The notes: generated by a model not told the origin, from the sequence alone. A stretch of 64,000 bases of DNA from Deltaproteobacteria bacterium IMCC39524 (GCA_029667085.1 JARUHJ010000001.1:1116001-1180000), one strand, 5' to 3'; positions 46,745-56,016 are shown, counted from the first letter of the stretch. A program made the numbers and translations.

Positions 46745-47231
46745 GGGGTTTAAAGGATTTACTGATAAAATCTACGGCACCGATGAGTCGGACCTCGGAA
46801 GCGGTTTCTTCTCCACGCTCAACACCGCTCATTGCGAGAACTTTAACCGAATCGAGTTGTGCGTCCTTTTGCAACGATTGCAGAATCTCCTTGCCGTTCT
46901 TACCGGGGATGTTTAGATCGAGCAACACCAACTGAGGCTTGGAATCGGTGATTTTCTGCCAGGCTTCATGACCATCGGCTGCAACATCAAGTTCCACAGG
47001 AAGTTCAGAAAGAATATCCTTTATCATCTCGCGGAAAAAGCGCGCATCATCAACAATCAGGACAACAGGTCGCACCGGAGAGGGGGGCTCGTTTTGCAGG
47101 GGTGTTTCTTCAACAAGGGAGACTTCAAAAGTGTGCCCGCAATCAGGACATTTCACCTTGGCAACCTTTGCTTTGGAAGCCGTCGGGTCGATGCGGTAAC
47201 GTGCCTGGCATGAAGGACAGGTGAGGATCAT
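46704..47231 (-). CDS. Zinc-ribbon plus receiver-domain protein
   Basis: The 175-residue product joins an MJ0042-type zinc ribbon (1-38; C5, C8, C28, C31 in ILTCPSCQARYRID and VKCPDCGHTF) to a receiver domain (about 55-175; D105 in LVLLDLNIPGKNG; FISKSFKPREL). The ribbon is usually found on deltaproteobacterial proteins that bind nucleic acid or protein partners. It starts 7 bases after the RodZ-like gene. The output is unknown. The combination is frequent in Geobacter relatives as I recall. Confidence 0.9.
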   Translation of the reverse strand: MILTCPSCQARYRIDPTASKAKVAKVKCPDCGHTFEVSLVEETPLQNEPPSPVRPVVLIVDDARFFREMIKDILSELPVELDVAADGHEAWQKITDSKPQLVLLDLNIPGKNGKEILQSLQKDAQLDSVKVLAMSGVERGEETASEVRLIGAVDFISKSFKPRELQKRVRDLLAL

Positions 47232-47238
47232 TGAGGCG

Positions 47239-48027
47239 TTACTCTCCCGGGGCAGTGCTCAGTGAAAAATCGTCCAGAGCTCCCAGTTTCAGTTCCTGGC
47301 GACCGAGCCAGAATTGAGCGGCGCCAGGGTGGGCCAGTTTAACCCGAATTGACTTCTCGACCTCCCAACTCTGCTCCAGGCCGGCGTTCAATTTATATTC
47401 ACGCGGTTCGTGACCATCCAGGTAGATTATAAGCGAGCTTTCAGTCAAAGCAAGCATTCTGAGAACAGAACCTTCAGGAGGGACTGTCGGCAAGGAGACT
47501 GATTCAGGCGTTTCTTCTGTAACAGCCTTTGTAACCAGGACCCCTTCAACCTGTTGTGGCAGAGACGTTTGCTTGGGTTTGACAAGTTCATCAGCAGAGC
47601 TTTTGAGAGGGGCTCCGGAGTCAAGTAAGATCGGCATAAAATAGAACAGAGAACCAAGAGCAAGAACAACAACAAAGCCCAGAACAAAGGCACCCCAGCC
47701 ACGACCAGATGGAGGTTGAGCTTCAGGCGTCTCTGCAGCTTTGTTATCAGGACTGGAATCTGGCAATTGCGCCTGATCGCCTTCCTGAGGAGCATTCAGA
47801 CGGGCCAAAAGATCATCGCTGTCAAGACCAAGGTGGCGGGCATAAACCCTGACAAAACCTGTGACATAAGCTTGTCCCGGAAGGGCTTCGAACTGGCCCT
47901 GCTCCATACTTTCCAGGTAAACTTTTCGAATGCGGGTATGCTCTGCGACATCCTTGAGAGAATAACCAAGCTGTTCGCGTTTAGACTGCAGTTCCTTGCC
48001 CAGGTTTTGTGCAGGATTTGTCATCAT
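47239..48027 (-). CDS. rodZ: RodZ-like helix-turn-helix membrane protein
   Basis: The 262-residue protein has a cytosolic Xre-type helix-turn-helix of the RodZ kind (about 8-78; LGKELQSKREQLGYSLKDVA), a Pro/Gln-rich linker, one membrane segment (about 112-134) and a periplasmic DUF4115-like domain (about 180-260). RodZ links the MreB cytoskeleton to the wall machine; here no mre genes are nearby, so a transcription-factor role is also possible. Its ATG overlaps the TGA of the TPR lipoprotein gene. Confidence 0.83.
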   Translation of the reverse strand: MMTNPAQNLGKELQSKREQLGYSLKDVAEHTRIRKVYLESMEQGQFEALPGQAYVTGFVRVYARHLGLDSDDLLARLNAPQEGDQAQLPDSSPDNKAAETPEAQPPSGRGWGAFVLGFVVVLALGSLFYFMPILLDSGAPLKSSADELVKPKQTSLPQQVEGVLVTKAVTEETPESVSLPTVPPEGSVLRMLALTESSLIIYLDGHEPREYKLNAGLEQSWEVEKSIRVKLAHPGAAQFWLGRQELKLGALDDFSLSTAPGE

Positions 48028-48785
48028 TCGTCGATTATTTTCAGGTATTTGGTGGCTAATCGGGCGGAATCACTCTGTGGATCCAGGCGAATCACCTCTC
48101 GGAAAGAGGTTCTGGCCTTATCGGCATCCTTCAGCTTCATGTGAAGCAGACCCTGCCAGTAATAAGCATCCGTGTATCCTGGAGCCAGTTCCACTGTACG
48201 GGTGAACATATCGAGGGCTTCAGCAGGACGATCCTGGTTGTAATAGAGTTCGCCTAAACGATATGACGCCGGATAATAGCGAGAATTGAGCTCGAGCGCT
48301 TTGAGATAAGCACGTTGAGCAGCCGCATAATCCTGCTTCTCGTAGTTGGCCATGCCGATTCCGGTCCAAGCCACCTCAGGGCGGTCGAAGAGCAAATTGT
48401 CCGCAGCCTTACGAAAGGCTTTAATGGCATCGTCATAGCGCTTCATCGAAAGATAAAGTGAGGCCACGTTGTTATAATACTTGGGATCATTGTCGCTCAG
48501 TTCAATGGCTCTCAGAAAGTGCTTTTCCGCGAGTTCATGGGCCTGCTTCTGCCAGTAAGCCCAAGCCAGGCCATCCTGAATCTCAGGATCTTTGTTGTCG
48601 TATTTTTCTGCCTCGAGAAATTCTTTAAGGGCGCCGGTCGGATTCTGTTCATTCAGTGAAGAGACGCCGAGCATATAATGGTATTCCGACTTTTTACCGA
48701 CCTCCTGCCTATCTTCTACCGGGACACAGGCGGCCAGAGAAGCGGCAAAAAAGAGTAACAGAAACCAAATCAGACGGGATTGCAT
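48024..48785 (-). CDS. TPR lipoprotein (PilF/NlpI-like)
   Basis: The 253-residue product has a lipoprotein signal peptide (MQSRLIWFLLLFFAASLAAC, Cys20) and then about six tetratricopeptide repeats (residues 35-250; for example PKYYNNVASLYLSMKRYDDA and PASYRLGELYYNQDRPAEAL). The shape resembles PilF/PilW-type pilotins that assemble secretin in the outer membrane, but many TPR lipoproteins look alike, so the role is not assigned. It is translationally coupled to rodZ. Confidence 0.85.
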   Translation of the reverse strand: MQSRLIWFLLLFFAASLAACVPVEDRQEVGKKSEYHYMLGVSSLNEQNPTGALKEFLEAEKYDNKDPEIQDGLAWAYWQKQAHELAEKHFLRAIELSDNDPKYYNNVASLYLSMKRYDDAIKAFRKAADNLLFDRPEVAWTGIGMANYEKQDYAAAQRAYLKALELNSRYYPASYRLGELYYNQDRPAEALDMFTRTVELAPGYTDAYYWQGLLHMKLKDADKARTSFREVIRLDPQSDSARLATKYLKIIDE

Positions 48786-48810
48786 AGCATAGACCTCTCA
48801 AATAACACCT

Positions 48811-49551
48811 CTAGAGTGAGGCAAGGATACGACCCACGGTTTCTCTTAACTTGAGCCGTCGGCGATTCATCTCTTCTGGCGACGGCGGAGTCTTGCGCGC
48901 ACGCAGACTTGGCCGCTTGGCACGCATCGCCTCGACTGCTGCCAAAAGGTCATCCACATTCTCAGTGGACTCCGGTTCCTGAGCAACGTGCGGAGGAACA
49001 TTGTCACTTTGGGCAGGAGTCTTCTTAACCTCCAAACCATTGCTGGCTTGGTTGGCCGAGGACGCCTTTTTTTCTGGAGAAGGTGCTGACTTGACCGTCT
49101 GGACCGGTTCGACAGGGCGCGGTGCGGCCTGCTTATGAGGAGTTGCCGCCGGAGCGACCTCCTCTTGCTGAGACAAACCGGACTTAAGGGGCAAGGAGGC
49201 CCAAAGCATTTCCTGATCAGCCTCATCAAGCAGGTGGAGATCCTGATCTGTCATCAGAAAACCCATCGACTCAACCAGGTTCAGTCCCTGATCCAATAGT
49301 TTATCGACATTTTGTTCTGGAACAAATTGCGGATCGCTGACGTAGAAGGCCAGCAAGTGACTTTTGTGTAGATGAAAGACAGCAACAGTACCAACACCGG
49401 CCTCAGCCTGATATTGACAGAGGTAGGCACTGGCTTGCTGTGCCGGAACACCCGGCAAAGCCAGCTGCACCTCACGCATGGACCGGAAGAGAGCGACAAC
49501 TTTACTGGCGGGAAGGTTGATTGCATGAATCGATTTATCCCATGTAAACAT
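48811..49551 (-). CDS. Conserved-looking protein of unknown function
   Basis: I do not recognise this 246-residue protein. The first 120 residues look like a folded alpha/beta domain (FTWDKSIHAINLPASKV... HLHKSHLLAFYVSDPQFV). A Pro/Ala/Lys-rich linker follows (about 122-195), and the C-terminal 45 residues are basic (AMRAKRPSLRARKTPPSPEE). No signal peptide or membrane segment. AGGAGG-like bases precede the ATG. It heads the operon with the TPR lipoprotein, rodZ, the zinc-ribbon/REC protein and the nucleoside phosphorylase. Confidence 0.75.
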   Translation of the reverse strand: MFTWDKSIHAINLPASKVVALFRSMREVQLALPGVPAQQASAYLCQYQAEAGVGTVAVFHLHKSHLLAFYVSDPQFVPEQNVDKLLDQGLNLVESMGFLMTDQDLHLLDEADQEMLWASLPLKSGLSQQEEVAPAATPHKQAAPRPVEPVQTVKSAPSPEKKASSANQASNGLEVKKTPAQSDNVPPHVAQEPESTENVDDLLAAVEAMRAKRPSLRARKTPPSPEEMNRRRLKLRETVGRILASL

Positions 49552-49683
49552 CTAAACCTCCTGCCTTCGCCCTGAGTCCTCTAAATGAGCCCGGAGCACA
49601 AGAGTGCATTTGAAACGGTTAAGCCTTTAAGGATAGGCCTGTTCAGTTGTTCTAGCGTTACGCCGTCAGGCATGTTCCAATTT

Positions 49684-50592
49684 TTACAAGCCTTCGAAGG
49701 CGGTCAGGGTCTGAAAACGACGAAAACGATCCTCGACCTCTGACCAATTCAGCTTTCGCAATCGATTCAGGCTGAAATCTTCAACGGTAAAAGAAGCCAT
49801 AACACTGCCAAACACCGTTGCCTTACGAATCGTTTCGTCGGAGAGGTTGTTGGTCGCAGCCAAATAGCCCATAAAACCGCCAGCAAAGGTATCACCTGCT
49901 CCGGTTGGGTCAAAGACTTCTTCAAGAGGATACGCCGGCGCAGAAAAAATCGAGTGTTCGGTGAAAACCAGAACACCATACTCACCACGTTTTACAACCA
50001 GGGTTTTCGGCCCCATCGCCAAAACCGCACGGGACGCCTTGACCAGGTTGGCTTCATCAGCCAACTGGCGAACCTCTGCTTCATTAATCACAAGGATATC
50101 AACGTGGCCGAGAGTGCGGACCAGCGCTTGACGTTTGCCTTCTATCCAGAAGTTCATCGTGTCACAGGCAATCAGCTTGGGCCGCTCAACCTGGTTCAGC
50201 ACTTCAAGTTGTAATTCAGGATCAATATTGGCGAGAAAGACATATTCCGCCTTGCGATAAGATTCCGGCAACTGCGGGTGGAATGTTTCAAATACGTTAA
50301 GGTGGGTCTCCAGTGTTTGCGCCTCATTCAGGTCATAACCGTAACGTCCCTTCCAACGGAACGTCTCGCCCGGACGGGTCTGCAGTCCGGCAAGATCAAC
50401 ACCTCGAGAGCTGAGGAACTCTTTAGGCTCTTCCGGGAAGTCATCGCCAACAACCGCAACCAACTGAACACCGGTAAAGAAACTGGCGGAGGTCGAAAAA
50501 TAAGTCGCTGAGCCACCGAGGACGTCATCACCACGGCCAAAAGGGGTTTCAACACTATCAAAAGCAACAGAACCGATAACTAGAATATCCAT
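49684..50592 (-). CDS. PfkB-family sugar/nucleoside kinase
   Basis: Ribokinase-fold kinase of 302 residues. N-terminal ILVIGSVAFDSVETPFG, GGSATYFSTSASFF and the C-terminal PfkB signature DPTGAGDTFAGGFMGY, with catalytic base D234. The substrate could be adenosine, a sugar or a nucleoside, since mtnP lies 89 bases upstream and a purine phosphorylase is downstream; that is inference from context. The N-terminal half lacks marks that would decide. Confidence 0.9.
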   Translation of the reverse strand: MDILVIGSVAFDSVETPFGRGDDVLGGSATYFSTSASFFTGVQLVAVVGDDFPEEPKEFLSSRGVDLAGLQTRPGETFRWKGRYGYDLNEAQTLETHLNVFETFHPQLPESYRKAEYVFLANIDPELQLEVLNQVERPKLIACDTMNFWIEGKRQALVRTLGHVDILVINEAEVRQLADEANLVKASRAVLAMGPKTLVVKRGEYGVLVFTEHSIFSAPAYPLEEVFDPTGAGDTFAGGFMGYLAATNNLSDETIRKATVFGSVMASFTVEDFSLNRLRKLNWSEVEDRFRRFQTLTAFEGL

Positions 50593-50681
50593 GAGAGCCT
50601 TTCATGATCATTTTGTCTGAAATAACAGTAATTTATCATTTAAGCAAATCTAACAACTTTTAGCAATGCTCGTCATCGCCT

Positions 50682-51548
50682 CTAATCAAGATATTTGCCG
50701 AGGAGCAAGTCAAGATTATTGCGGGTTTGTTCCGGGATCGTTGCAGGATCAGTCATAATAGCAAACTGCAGTGAGTCTCCGCAGGAACAGCCGGCATCAG
50801 AGGCGAGGGAAGAGACGGCTTCTTTAATGATATTACGCGCCATGGCAACGTTCTGCTTAATAATGGCCAGAACAGCCTCGACAGTCACGTCATCGTGACC
50901 TTCGTACCAGCAGTCGTAATCCGTTGCCAGGGCGACGGTGCCGTAGCAAATTTCAGCCTCACGTGCCAGCCGTGCCTCAGGGATATTGGTCATGCCGATG
51001 ATATCGACACCCCAGGAACGATAAATTTTCGACTCGGCACGCGTAGAGAAGTTGGGCCCTTCGATACAGACGTAAGTCCCCCCCTTATGTACCGTCGCGC
51101 CGGCACGCTGCCCGGCTTCCACCAGCACGTCGCATAACTCAGGGCAGACCGGGTCGGCAAACTGAACGTGCCCGGTGACACCCTTGCCGAAAAAGGTTGA
51201 TGCGCGTTTGCCCTGGGTCCGATCGAAGAATTGATCCGGGATCACGATGTGCCCGGGCACGATCTCTTCTTTCATACTGCCAACGGCGGAGACAGAGATA
51301 ATCCTCTGCACACCGAGTTTTTTCATGCCATAAATATTTGCGCGATAAGGGACTTCCGAAGGCAGGAACCGATGTCCACGCCCGTGCCGTGGCAAGAAGA
51401 CCATCTTCACATCACCGAGCATCCCGGTGATAAAGGCATCGCTCGGCTCACCAAAAGGAGTCTCGAGTCGAACCTCTTCGATATTTGTAAGCCCTTCGAT
51501 TTCGTAAAGACCGCTGCCTCCGATTACGCCAATTGTCATCTGTTGCAT
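50682..51548 (-). CDS. mtnP: S-methyl-5'-thioadenosine phosphorylase
   Basis: Splits methylthioadenosine, a by-product of polyamine and homoserine lactone synthesis, into adenine and 5-methylthioribose-1-phosphate. The 288-residue product shows IGVIGGSGLYEIEGL, FLPRHGRGHRFLPSEVPYRAN, SAVGSMKEEIVPGH and the substrate segment EGPNFSTRAESKIY with the later NIPEARLAREAEICY. GGAGG lies 8 bases before the ATG at 51548. A frame open to 51623 extends into a heptamer repeat (repeated LTAYSLQ in translation) and is rejected. Confidence 0.93.
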   Translation of the reverse strand: MQQMTIGVIGGSGLYEIEGLTNIEEVRLETPFGEPSDAFITGMLGDVKMVFLPRHGRGHRFLPSEVPYRANIYGMKKLGVQRIISVSAVGSMKEEIVPGHIVIPDQFFDRTQGKRASTFFGKGVTGHVQFADPVCPELCDVLVEAGQRAGATVHKGGTYVCIEGPNFSTRAESKIYRSWGVDIIGMTNIPEARLAREAEICYGTVALATDYDCWYEGHDDVTVEAVLAIIKQNVAMARNIIKEAVSSLASDAGCSCGDSLQFAIMTDPATIPEQTRNNLDLLLGKYLD

Positions 51549-51572
51549 GGTTCTATCCTCCAAAGTTAATTC

Positions 51573-51701
51573 AAGCTGTAAGCTGTAAGCTGTAAGCTGT
51601 AAGCTGTAAGCTGTAAGCTGCAAAAGTCTGAGCCTGCAAAGACCACCTTGTCAACAGTCTTGAGTTTTTTCTTACAGCTTAAAGCTTATCGCTTACGGCT
51701 G
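51573..51701. repeat. Heptamer-arm inverted element between rlmN and mtnP
   Basis: Left arm: six exact AAGCTGT units (51573-51614) and one AAGCTGC. The right arm (51671-51701), read on the other strand, again steps in sevens: AGCCGTA, AGCGATA, AGCTTTA, AGCTGTA. About 50 bases separate the arms. The rlmN stop codon lies inside the right arm. Confidence 0.85.
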
Positions 51702-52763
51702 TCCTTCAAGCTTCCCTTTGAGCTGGCCACAGGCGGCCGAGATATCCTGTCCCTTGCCTGCCCTGCGAATGGCGACAATTTGTCGGTCCAGAAGATAGGT
51801 TTGGAAGCTGCGAATCGCCTGCTCGTCCGGCGCTTTAAATTCTGAGCCAGCATGCTCATTGAATGGGATCAGGTTCACTTTGCCTTTGATCCCATGAAGC
51901 AGCTTGACCAGTCGCCTGGCATCCGCCTGGCTGTCGTTGACTCCACGGATCAGGATATATTCAAAGGTGATCCGTTGATGGGGGGGCAACGGGAATTGAC
52001 GACAGGCCTTCATCAGTTCCGCTAACGGATAGCGTCGATTGACCGGCATCAACTGATCACGGACTTCGTCCGTCGTCGCATTAAGAGAGACGGCGAGACC
52101 AACCTTGATACGACGACCAAGTTCAAGCATTTCCGGAACCAGCCCGCAGGTAGAGAGCGTTATCCTGCGAGTACCGTAATCAAAACCGGTCGGGGCGTAA
52201 AGGATTTCCAGTGCCGTGACGACATTGTCAAGGTTATGAAGCGGCTCTCCCATCCCCATCAGGACAATATTGTTGACAGTGAAGTCCTTGCGTACAGCAC
52301 AAACCTGATTGACAATTTCGCCGGCGCTCAAGTTTCTCTCCAAACCAAAAGTTCCGGTGAGACAGAAAGAGCACTGCATGGCACAGCCAACCTGGGTGGA
52401 GATACACAAGGTGTTGCGGTCACCTTCCATAGGGATCAGGACGGTTTCCACGCTCTTGCCGTCATCCAGGCGAAAAAGAAACTTGCGTGTGCCATCCGTG
52501 CTGACCTCGACAGCCTCCTCGGAGAAGGTCGAAATAGTCGCACGGCGGGCAAGGTCCTCACGGAAATCTTTGGCCAGATCGGTCATCGCGGAGAAATCTG
52601 TAACATTGCGCTGATAGATCCAACGCAAGATCTGCACGGCCCGGAACTTTTCCTTACCCATTCCCGACAAAAATTCGACAAGCGCGTCTGGGCTCAAGTC
52701 TTTAAGATCAACACGTTGATCATTTTCTGGCATTTCATTCAAGGAGTAAAACCTGTTCAACAT
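51693..52763 (-). CDS. rlmN: Dual-specificity 23S rRNA/tRNA methyltransferase RlmN
   Basis: Radical SAM enzyme that methylates C2 of A2503 in 23S rRNA and A37 in some tRNAs. The 356-residue product has the radical SAM cluster motif CAMQCSFC (C127, C131, C134), TLCISTQVG just before it, [12 protein letters not shown] after, and a C-terminal Cys in [11 protein letters not shown] that can act as the methyl-carrying cysteine partner. The start at 52763 lacks a clear ribosome site; ATG at 52733 is possible. Its stop lies in a repeat arm. Confidence 0.96.
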   Translation of the reverse strand: MLNRFYSLNEMPENDQRVDLKDLSPDALVEFLSGMGKEKFRAVQILRWIYQRNVTDFSAMTDLAKDFREDLARRATISTFSEEAVEVSTDGTRKFLFRLDDGKSVETVLIPMEGDRNTLCISTQVGCAMQCSFCLTGTFGLERNLSAGEIVNQVCAVRKDFTVNNIVLMGMGEPLHNLDNVVTALEILYAPTGFDYGTRRITLSTCGLVPEMLELGRRIKVGLAVSLNATTDEVRDQLMPVNRRYPLAELMKACRQFPLPPHQRITFEYILIRGVNDSQADARRLVKLLHGIKGKVNLIPFNEHAGSEFKAPDEQAIRSFQTYLLDRQIVAIRRAGKGQDISAACGQLKGKLEGQP

Positions 52764-52833
52764 AATTTATAACGAGAAAGGGTTCGGGCAAGTTTCTCAA
52801 GAGGCACCTCAATACTTGACTGCAAAAAAACGA

Positions 52834-52859
52834 AGCCCCTCGGATTGTACCGAAGGGCT
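52834..52859 (-). terminator. Rho-independent terminator of ndk
   Basis: Stem AGCCCCTCGG with CCGAAGGGCT (one mismatch) and, on the minus strand, a run of seven T (52824-52830). It lies 35 bases past the ndk stop. Confidence 0.85.
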
Positions 52860-52893
52860 CCTGGTGACTCAAGTCTTTCCTCGTTGGCAGAGC

Positions 52894-53307
52894 TTAAAGA
52901 AGCTCCAGGCCCGAGAAGAAATAAGGGATTTCGAACGCTGCGGTTTCAGGGGCATCGGAACCATGAGTTGCATTCTCGCCAATGCTGGTACCGAACTCCT
53001 TGCGCATTGTGCCTTCTGCAGCTTCAGCCGGGTTAGTTGCCCCCATCAGATCACGCCATTTGAGGATCGCACCTTCGGCTTCAAGAGTCATGACAACACA
53101 GGGGCCACTGCTCATAAAGTCGGTCAATTCGCCGAAGAAAGGACGTTCCTTGTGGACATAGTAAAAACCTTCAGCCTCGACCTTGCTCATATAGAGCTTC
53201 TTGATGCCAACGACCTTGAAACCTTCTGCATAAATACGGGCGAGAATTTTGCCAGCGTTACCGGCTGCGAATGCATCGGGCTTGATGATTGCGAATGTGC
53301 GTTCCAT
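52894..53307 (-). CDS. ndk: Nucleoside diphosphate kinase
   Basis: Balances nucleoside triphosphates by moving the gamma phosphate through a phosphohistidine. The 137-residue product is full length: [12 protein letters not shown] at the N-terminus, and H115 in [13 protein letters not shown] as the phosphorylated residue. GGAGG lies 5 bases before the ATG at 53307; the frame is open a further four codons, without a better start. It has its own promoter and terminator, so it is probably a single-gene unit. Confidence 0.97.
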   Translation of the reverse strand: MERTFAIIKPDAFAAGNAGKILARIYAEGFKVVGIKKLYMSKVEAEGFYYVHKERPFFGELTDFMSSGPCVVMTLEAEGAILKWRDLMGATNPAEAAEGTMRKEFGTSIGENATHGSDAPETAAFEIPYFFSGLELL

Positions 53308-53351
53308 AATATCCTCCAATAGAGATTAATGAGTTAATTAAGCCTCGCGCT

Positions 53352-53379
53352 TTTAACATCGAAAACGACAAAAGTCAAG
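53352..53379 (-). promoter_or_regulatory. Promoter of ndk
   Basis: Minus strand TTGACT (53379-53374), 16 bases, TTAAAA (53357-53352), followed by GCGCGAGG. It closely resembles the waaC promoter, including the TTTT after the -35 and the GCGC after the -10. Confidence 0.6.
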
Positions 53380-53465
53380 ATTCTCCAGGCAAAAGACTTT
53401 GATTCTGAAGACCGGTCTTCGAGGAGCTCGAAACTCACAGTCATAGGCGAGAAGTCAATGCGCTG

Positions 53466-54503
53466 TTATGAGAGATGAGTTTTGATCATTGCGAAGACGG
53501 TGTCGACCGGAATACTTAAACCGCACTCTGTATCAAGCTCGCAGGTTTTACGAAGACACGCAGAACAATCCATCGCTGTCGAGACATGGCTGTGGTTGCT
53601 GCCTCGCGGTGCATTGCGCTTGGGATCAGTCACTCGGAAGATCGACAGCGTCGAGGTGCCGACCGCAGCCGCAATATGAATCGGCCCGGTATCACTGCCA
53701 ACGACCAGGTCAGCTCTGGCCAATAATGCAGTCAAGTCTTTCAGGCTACCCCGGGGCCAGACAAGAGCCCTGTTGTTGCAAGCCCGCTGAATGCTCTGCA
53801 CGGCAGAAAGTTCCTGGTCATTGCCCCAGGTAAGGACAGGCTTGATTCCAAGCTCATCGATCAGCTTGTTAGCCAAAGCTTGCCATGAGATCAATGGCCA
53901 GTGTTTGGTCACCCAGGTTGTACCATAATGCAGAACAACCAACGGTGAACCGGAAAAGTTTTCCGCATTCAGCTTTTGAACCACCTGCATGGCCGCAGCA
54001 TCGCTAACCGGAAGTGGCCCGGCATTGATTATTTCAGTGCCGTCAGGAAAAGCCGTTTTGGCGATTGCGAGTGATCGATCCGTCACGTGATAGTCATTCG
54101 CGCTGAGCGGGACCTTACGGTTGGTCGCCAGCAAGTTAAGACTTTCCCTGACGCCCCCCCGGTCAAAGCCAAAGCGCAGCGGCGCTCCCGAGGAGAGTGT
54201 GAACATGGCACTCTTGGCATTCCCCTGCAGGTCGAGCACACAATCGTAGCGACTCTTACGAACGTCCCTGATGATCGAGAGCACTCCATGAAGAGAGGCC
54301 TTCACTCCAGACTTGCGCCAGGCCCTGGTGTCGATTCGATAAAGGTTGTCTATCAGTGGATGATCATCAAGAAACGGGGAGAAAGATTGCTCAACCAGCC
54401 AATCAATCTGCATATCTGGATCTGCACTTTTCAGATAAGCCAGAACAGGCAAAGCATGGACAACATCACCAAGGGCGCTGACTTTAACGATCAGGACTTT
54501 CAT
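53466..54503 (-). CDS. waaC: Lipopolysaccharide heptosyltransferase I (glycosyltransferase family 9)
   Basis: Adds the first heptose to Kdo2-lipid A on the cytosolic face of the inner membrane. The 345-residue product starts KVLIVKVSALGDVVHALP, with catalytic-base candidate D13 as in known WaaC structures, and has LHYGTTWVTKHWP with the donor-site Lys and LVVGSDTGPIHIAAAVGT near the C-terminus. WaaC rather than WaaF is preferred from the SALGDVVHALP form. It fits the strong lipid A theme of the window although it lies far from the lpx genes. Confidence 0.9.
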   Translation of the reverse strand: MKVLIVKVSALGDVVHALPVLAYLKSADPDMQIDWLVEQSFSPFLDDHPLIDNLYRIDTRAWRKSGVKASLHGVLSIIRDVRKSRYDCVLDLQGNAKSAMFTLSSGAPLRFGFDRGGVRESLNLLATNRKVPLSANDYHVTDRSLAIAKTAFPDGTEIINAGPLPVSDAAAMQVVQKLNAENFSGSPLVVLHYGTTWVTKHWPLISWQALANKLIDELGIKPVLTWGNDQELSAVQSIQRACNNRALVWPRGSLKDLTALLARADLVVGSDTGPIHIAAAVGTSTLSIFRVTDPKRNAPRGSNHSHVSTAMDCSACLRKTCELDTECGLSIPVDTVFAMIKTHLS

Positions 54504-54637
54504 AAAGCAATACCCGGAGGTTCCCTGGTGAAGACTGGACAGACATAACGTGCAGACAGCACAATCGTTGGCTCGGCAGGTATGTTATTCAGCCCAAGAA
54601 TTTTGAATAGTTTTAACAGTTTGCCTAAGGTTTGCGC

Positions 54638-54665
54638 TTTTAGCACCGAGCGTTCGAAAAGTCAA
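54638..54665 (-). promoter_or_regulatory. Promoter of waaC
   Basis: Minus strand TTGACT (54665-54660), 16 bases, CTAAAA (54643-54638), then GCGC. A leader of about 125 bases would precede the waaC ATG. Confidence 0.55.
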
Positions 54666-54696
54666 GATGCGCACAAACTACGACGGGGAAGCAACC

Positions 54697-55932
54697 TTAC
54701 AACTTAACTGTCGGAGGTTCCTTATCAACGACCTTCTCAACCTCAGAGACCGTTGCTTTTCTTACAGGCATGGAGAGGATAAAATACCCGGCAAGACCGG
54801 CCAGAAGAGAACCGGTGAGAATGCCAAGTCGATGCGTCGACAGATAGGCCACCGCATCTCCACCGGTATGTTCAAAAGCCAGTCCGCCGACAAAAAGACT
54901 CATGGTAAAACCAATTCCGCATAGGGCCGCGACCCCAAGGATGTGTTGATTTGCAGCCCCTTCCGGAAGCTTGGCAAAACCCATCTTTATGGCTGCCATT
55001 GAGAAACCATAGACACCGACCAACTTGCCGACAATCAGCCCCAGCATAATGCCTAATGGAACAGGATGAAAAAGATCAGAGATCTCCATACCGGAGAGAG
55101 AAATCCCGGCGTTGGCAAAAGCAAAGACAGGCAGGATCATAAAACTGACCCAAGGTGCCAGACTGTGTTCAAGATCTTCAAGGGGAGACTCCTCAGGCTT
55201 GTCTTTTTTATGCAGAGGAATAGCAAAAGCCAGGGCGACCCCGGCAAGGGTTGCATGAACTCCAGATTTGAGCACAAAGATCCAGAGAAAAGCCCCGACC
55301 CAGATGTAAGGAGCGAGACTTTCAACTCGCAGACGATTGAACACGAAAAGAACCAGCAGACAGATGTGAGATAGGACGATCATGCTAATGGAGAGATCAC
55401 CCGAATAGAACAGAGCGATGATGACAATGGCACCCAGGTCATCCATGATTGCAAGGGCGAGCAGGAAGATCTTCAGCGAAGAGGGCACCCGATCTCCGAG
55501 CAGAGCCAGGATACCAAGAGCAAAAGCGATATCAGTAGCGGCCGGAATCGCCCAACCGTTAAGCGCAGTTGAGTCGCCAAGGTTGATCAGAACATAGACA
55601 AGAGCAGGCACAACCATGCCACCAAGGGCGGCTATTCCAGGGAGGATGATCTGGGCGCGACTGGAGAGTTGGCCAACCAGAACTTCACGTTTAACCTCAA
55701 GACCGATCAGGAGGAAGAACACGGCCATCAGGCCGTCATTGATCCAGAGCAGAAGGGGTTTGGCGATATGGATCTGGCGTCCCAGGCGAACTTCCAGGGG
55801 GGTCTCGAGAAAGAAGTCGTAGAGGGTGTGTAGAGGCGTATTGGCAAAAATCATCGCCAGCAGAGTGGCACCCATGAGCAGGATACCTACTGCGGAGTCT
55901 TTCTTCAAGAATGCTTTTATGTTTTCATTCAC
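54697..55932 (-). CDS. nhaA: Na+/H+ antiporter NhaA
   Basis: Exports sodium in exchange for protons. The 411-residue product has about 12 membrane segments. The ion-binding Asp pair is seen in AIMDDLGAIVIIALF (D164, D165), and D134 in ATDIAFALG matches the third key Asp of E. coli NhaA (D133). Length is slightly above E. coli (388). A stand-alone gene; the presence suggests a marine or saline habitat, which is inference only. Confidence 0.95.
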   Translation of the reverse strand: MNENIKAFLKKDSAVGILLMGATLLAMIFANTPLHTLYDFFLETPLEVRLGRQIHIAKPLLLWINDGLMAVFFLLIGLEVKREVLVGQLSSRAQIILPGIAALGGMVVPALVYVLINLGDSTALNGWAIPAATDIAFALGILALLGDRVPSSLKIFLLALAIMDDLGAIVIIALFYSGDLSISMIVLSHICLLVLFVFNRLRVESLAPYIWVGAFLWIFVLKSGVHATLAGVALAFAIPLHKKDKPEESPLEDLEHSLAPWVSFMILPVFAFANAGISLSGMEISDLFHPVPLGIMLGLIVGKLVGVYGFSMAAIKMGFAKLPEGAANQHILGVAALCGIGFTMSLFVGGLAFEHTGGDAVAYLSTHRLGILTGSLLAGLAGYFILSMPVRKATVSEVEKVVDKEPPTVKL

Positions 55933-56016
55933 AGCACTTCCCCCTTGACGAAAAATACAATGGTTGAATTATAGATGAAAATCATCAGATTGCGAGGGCG
56001 ACATATCAAAACACAA

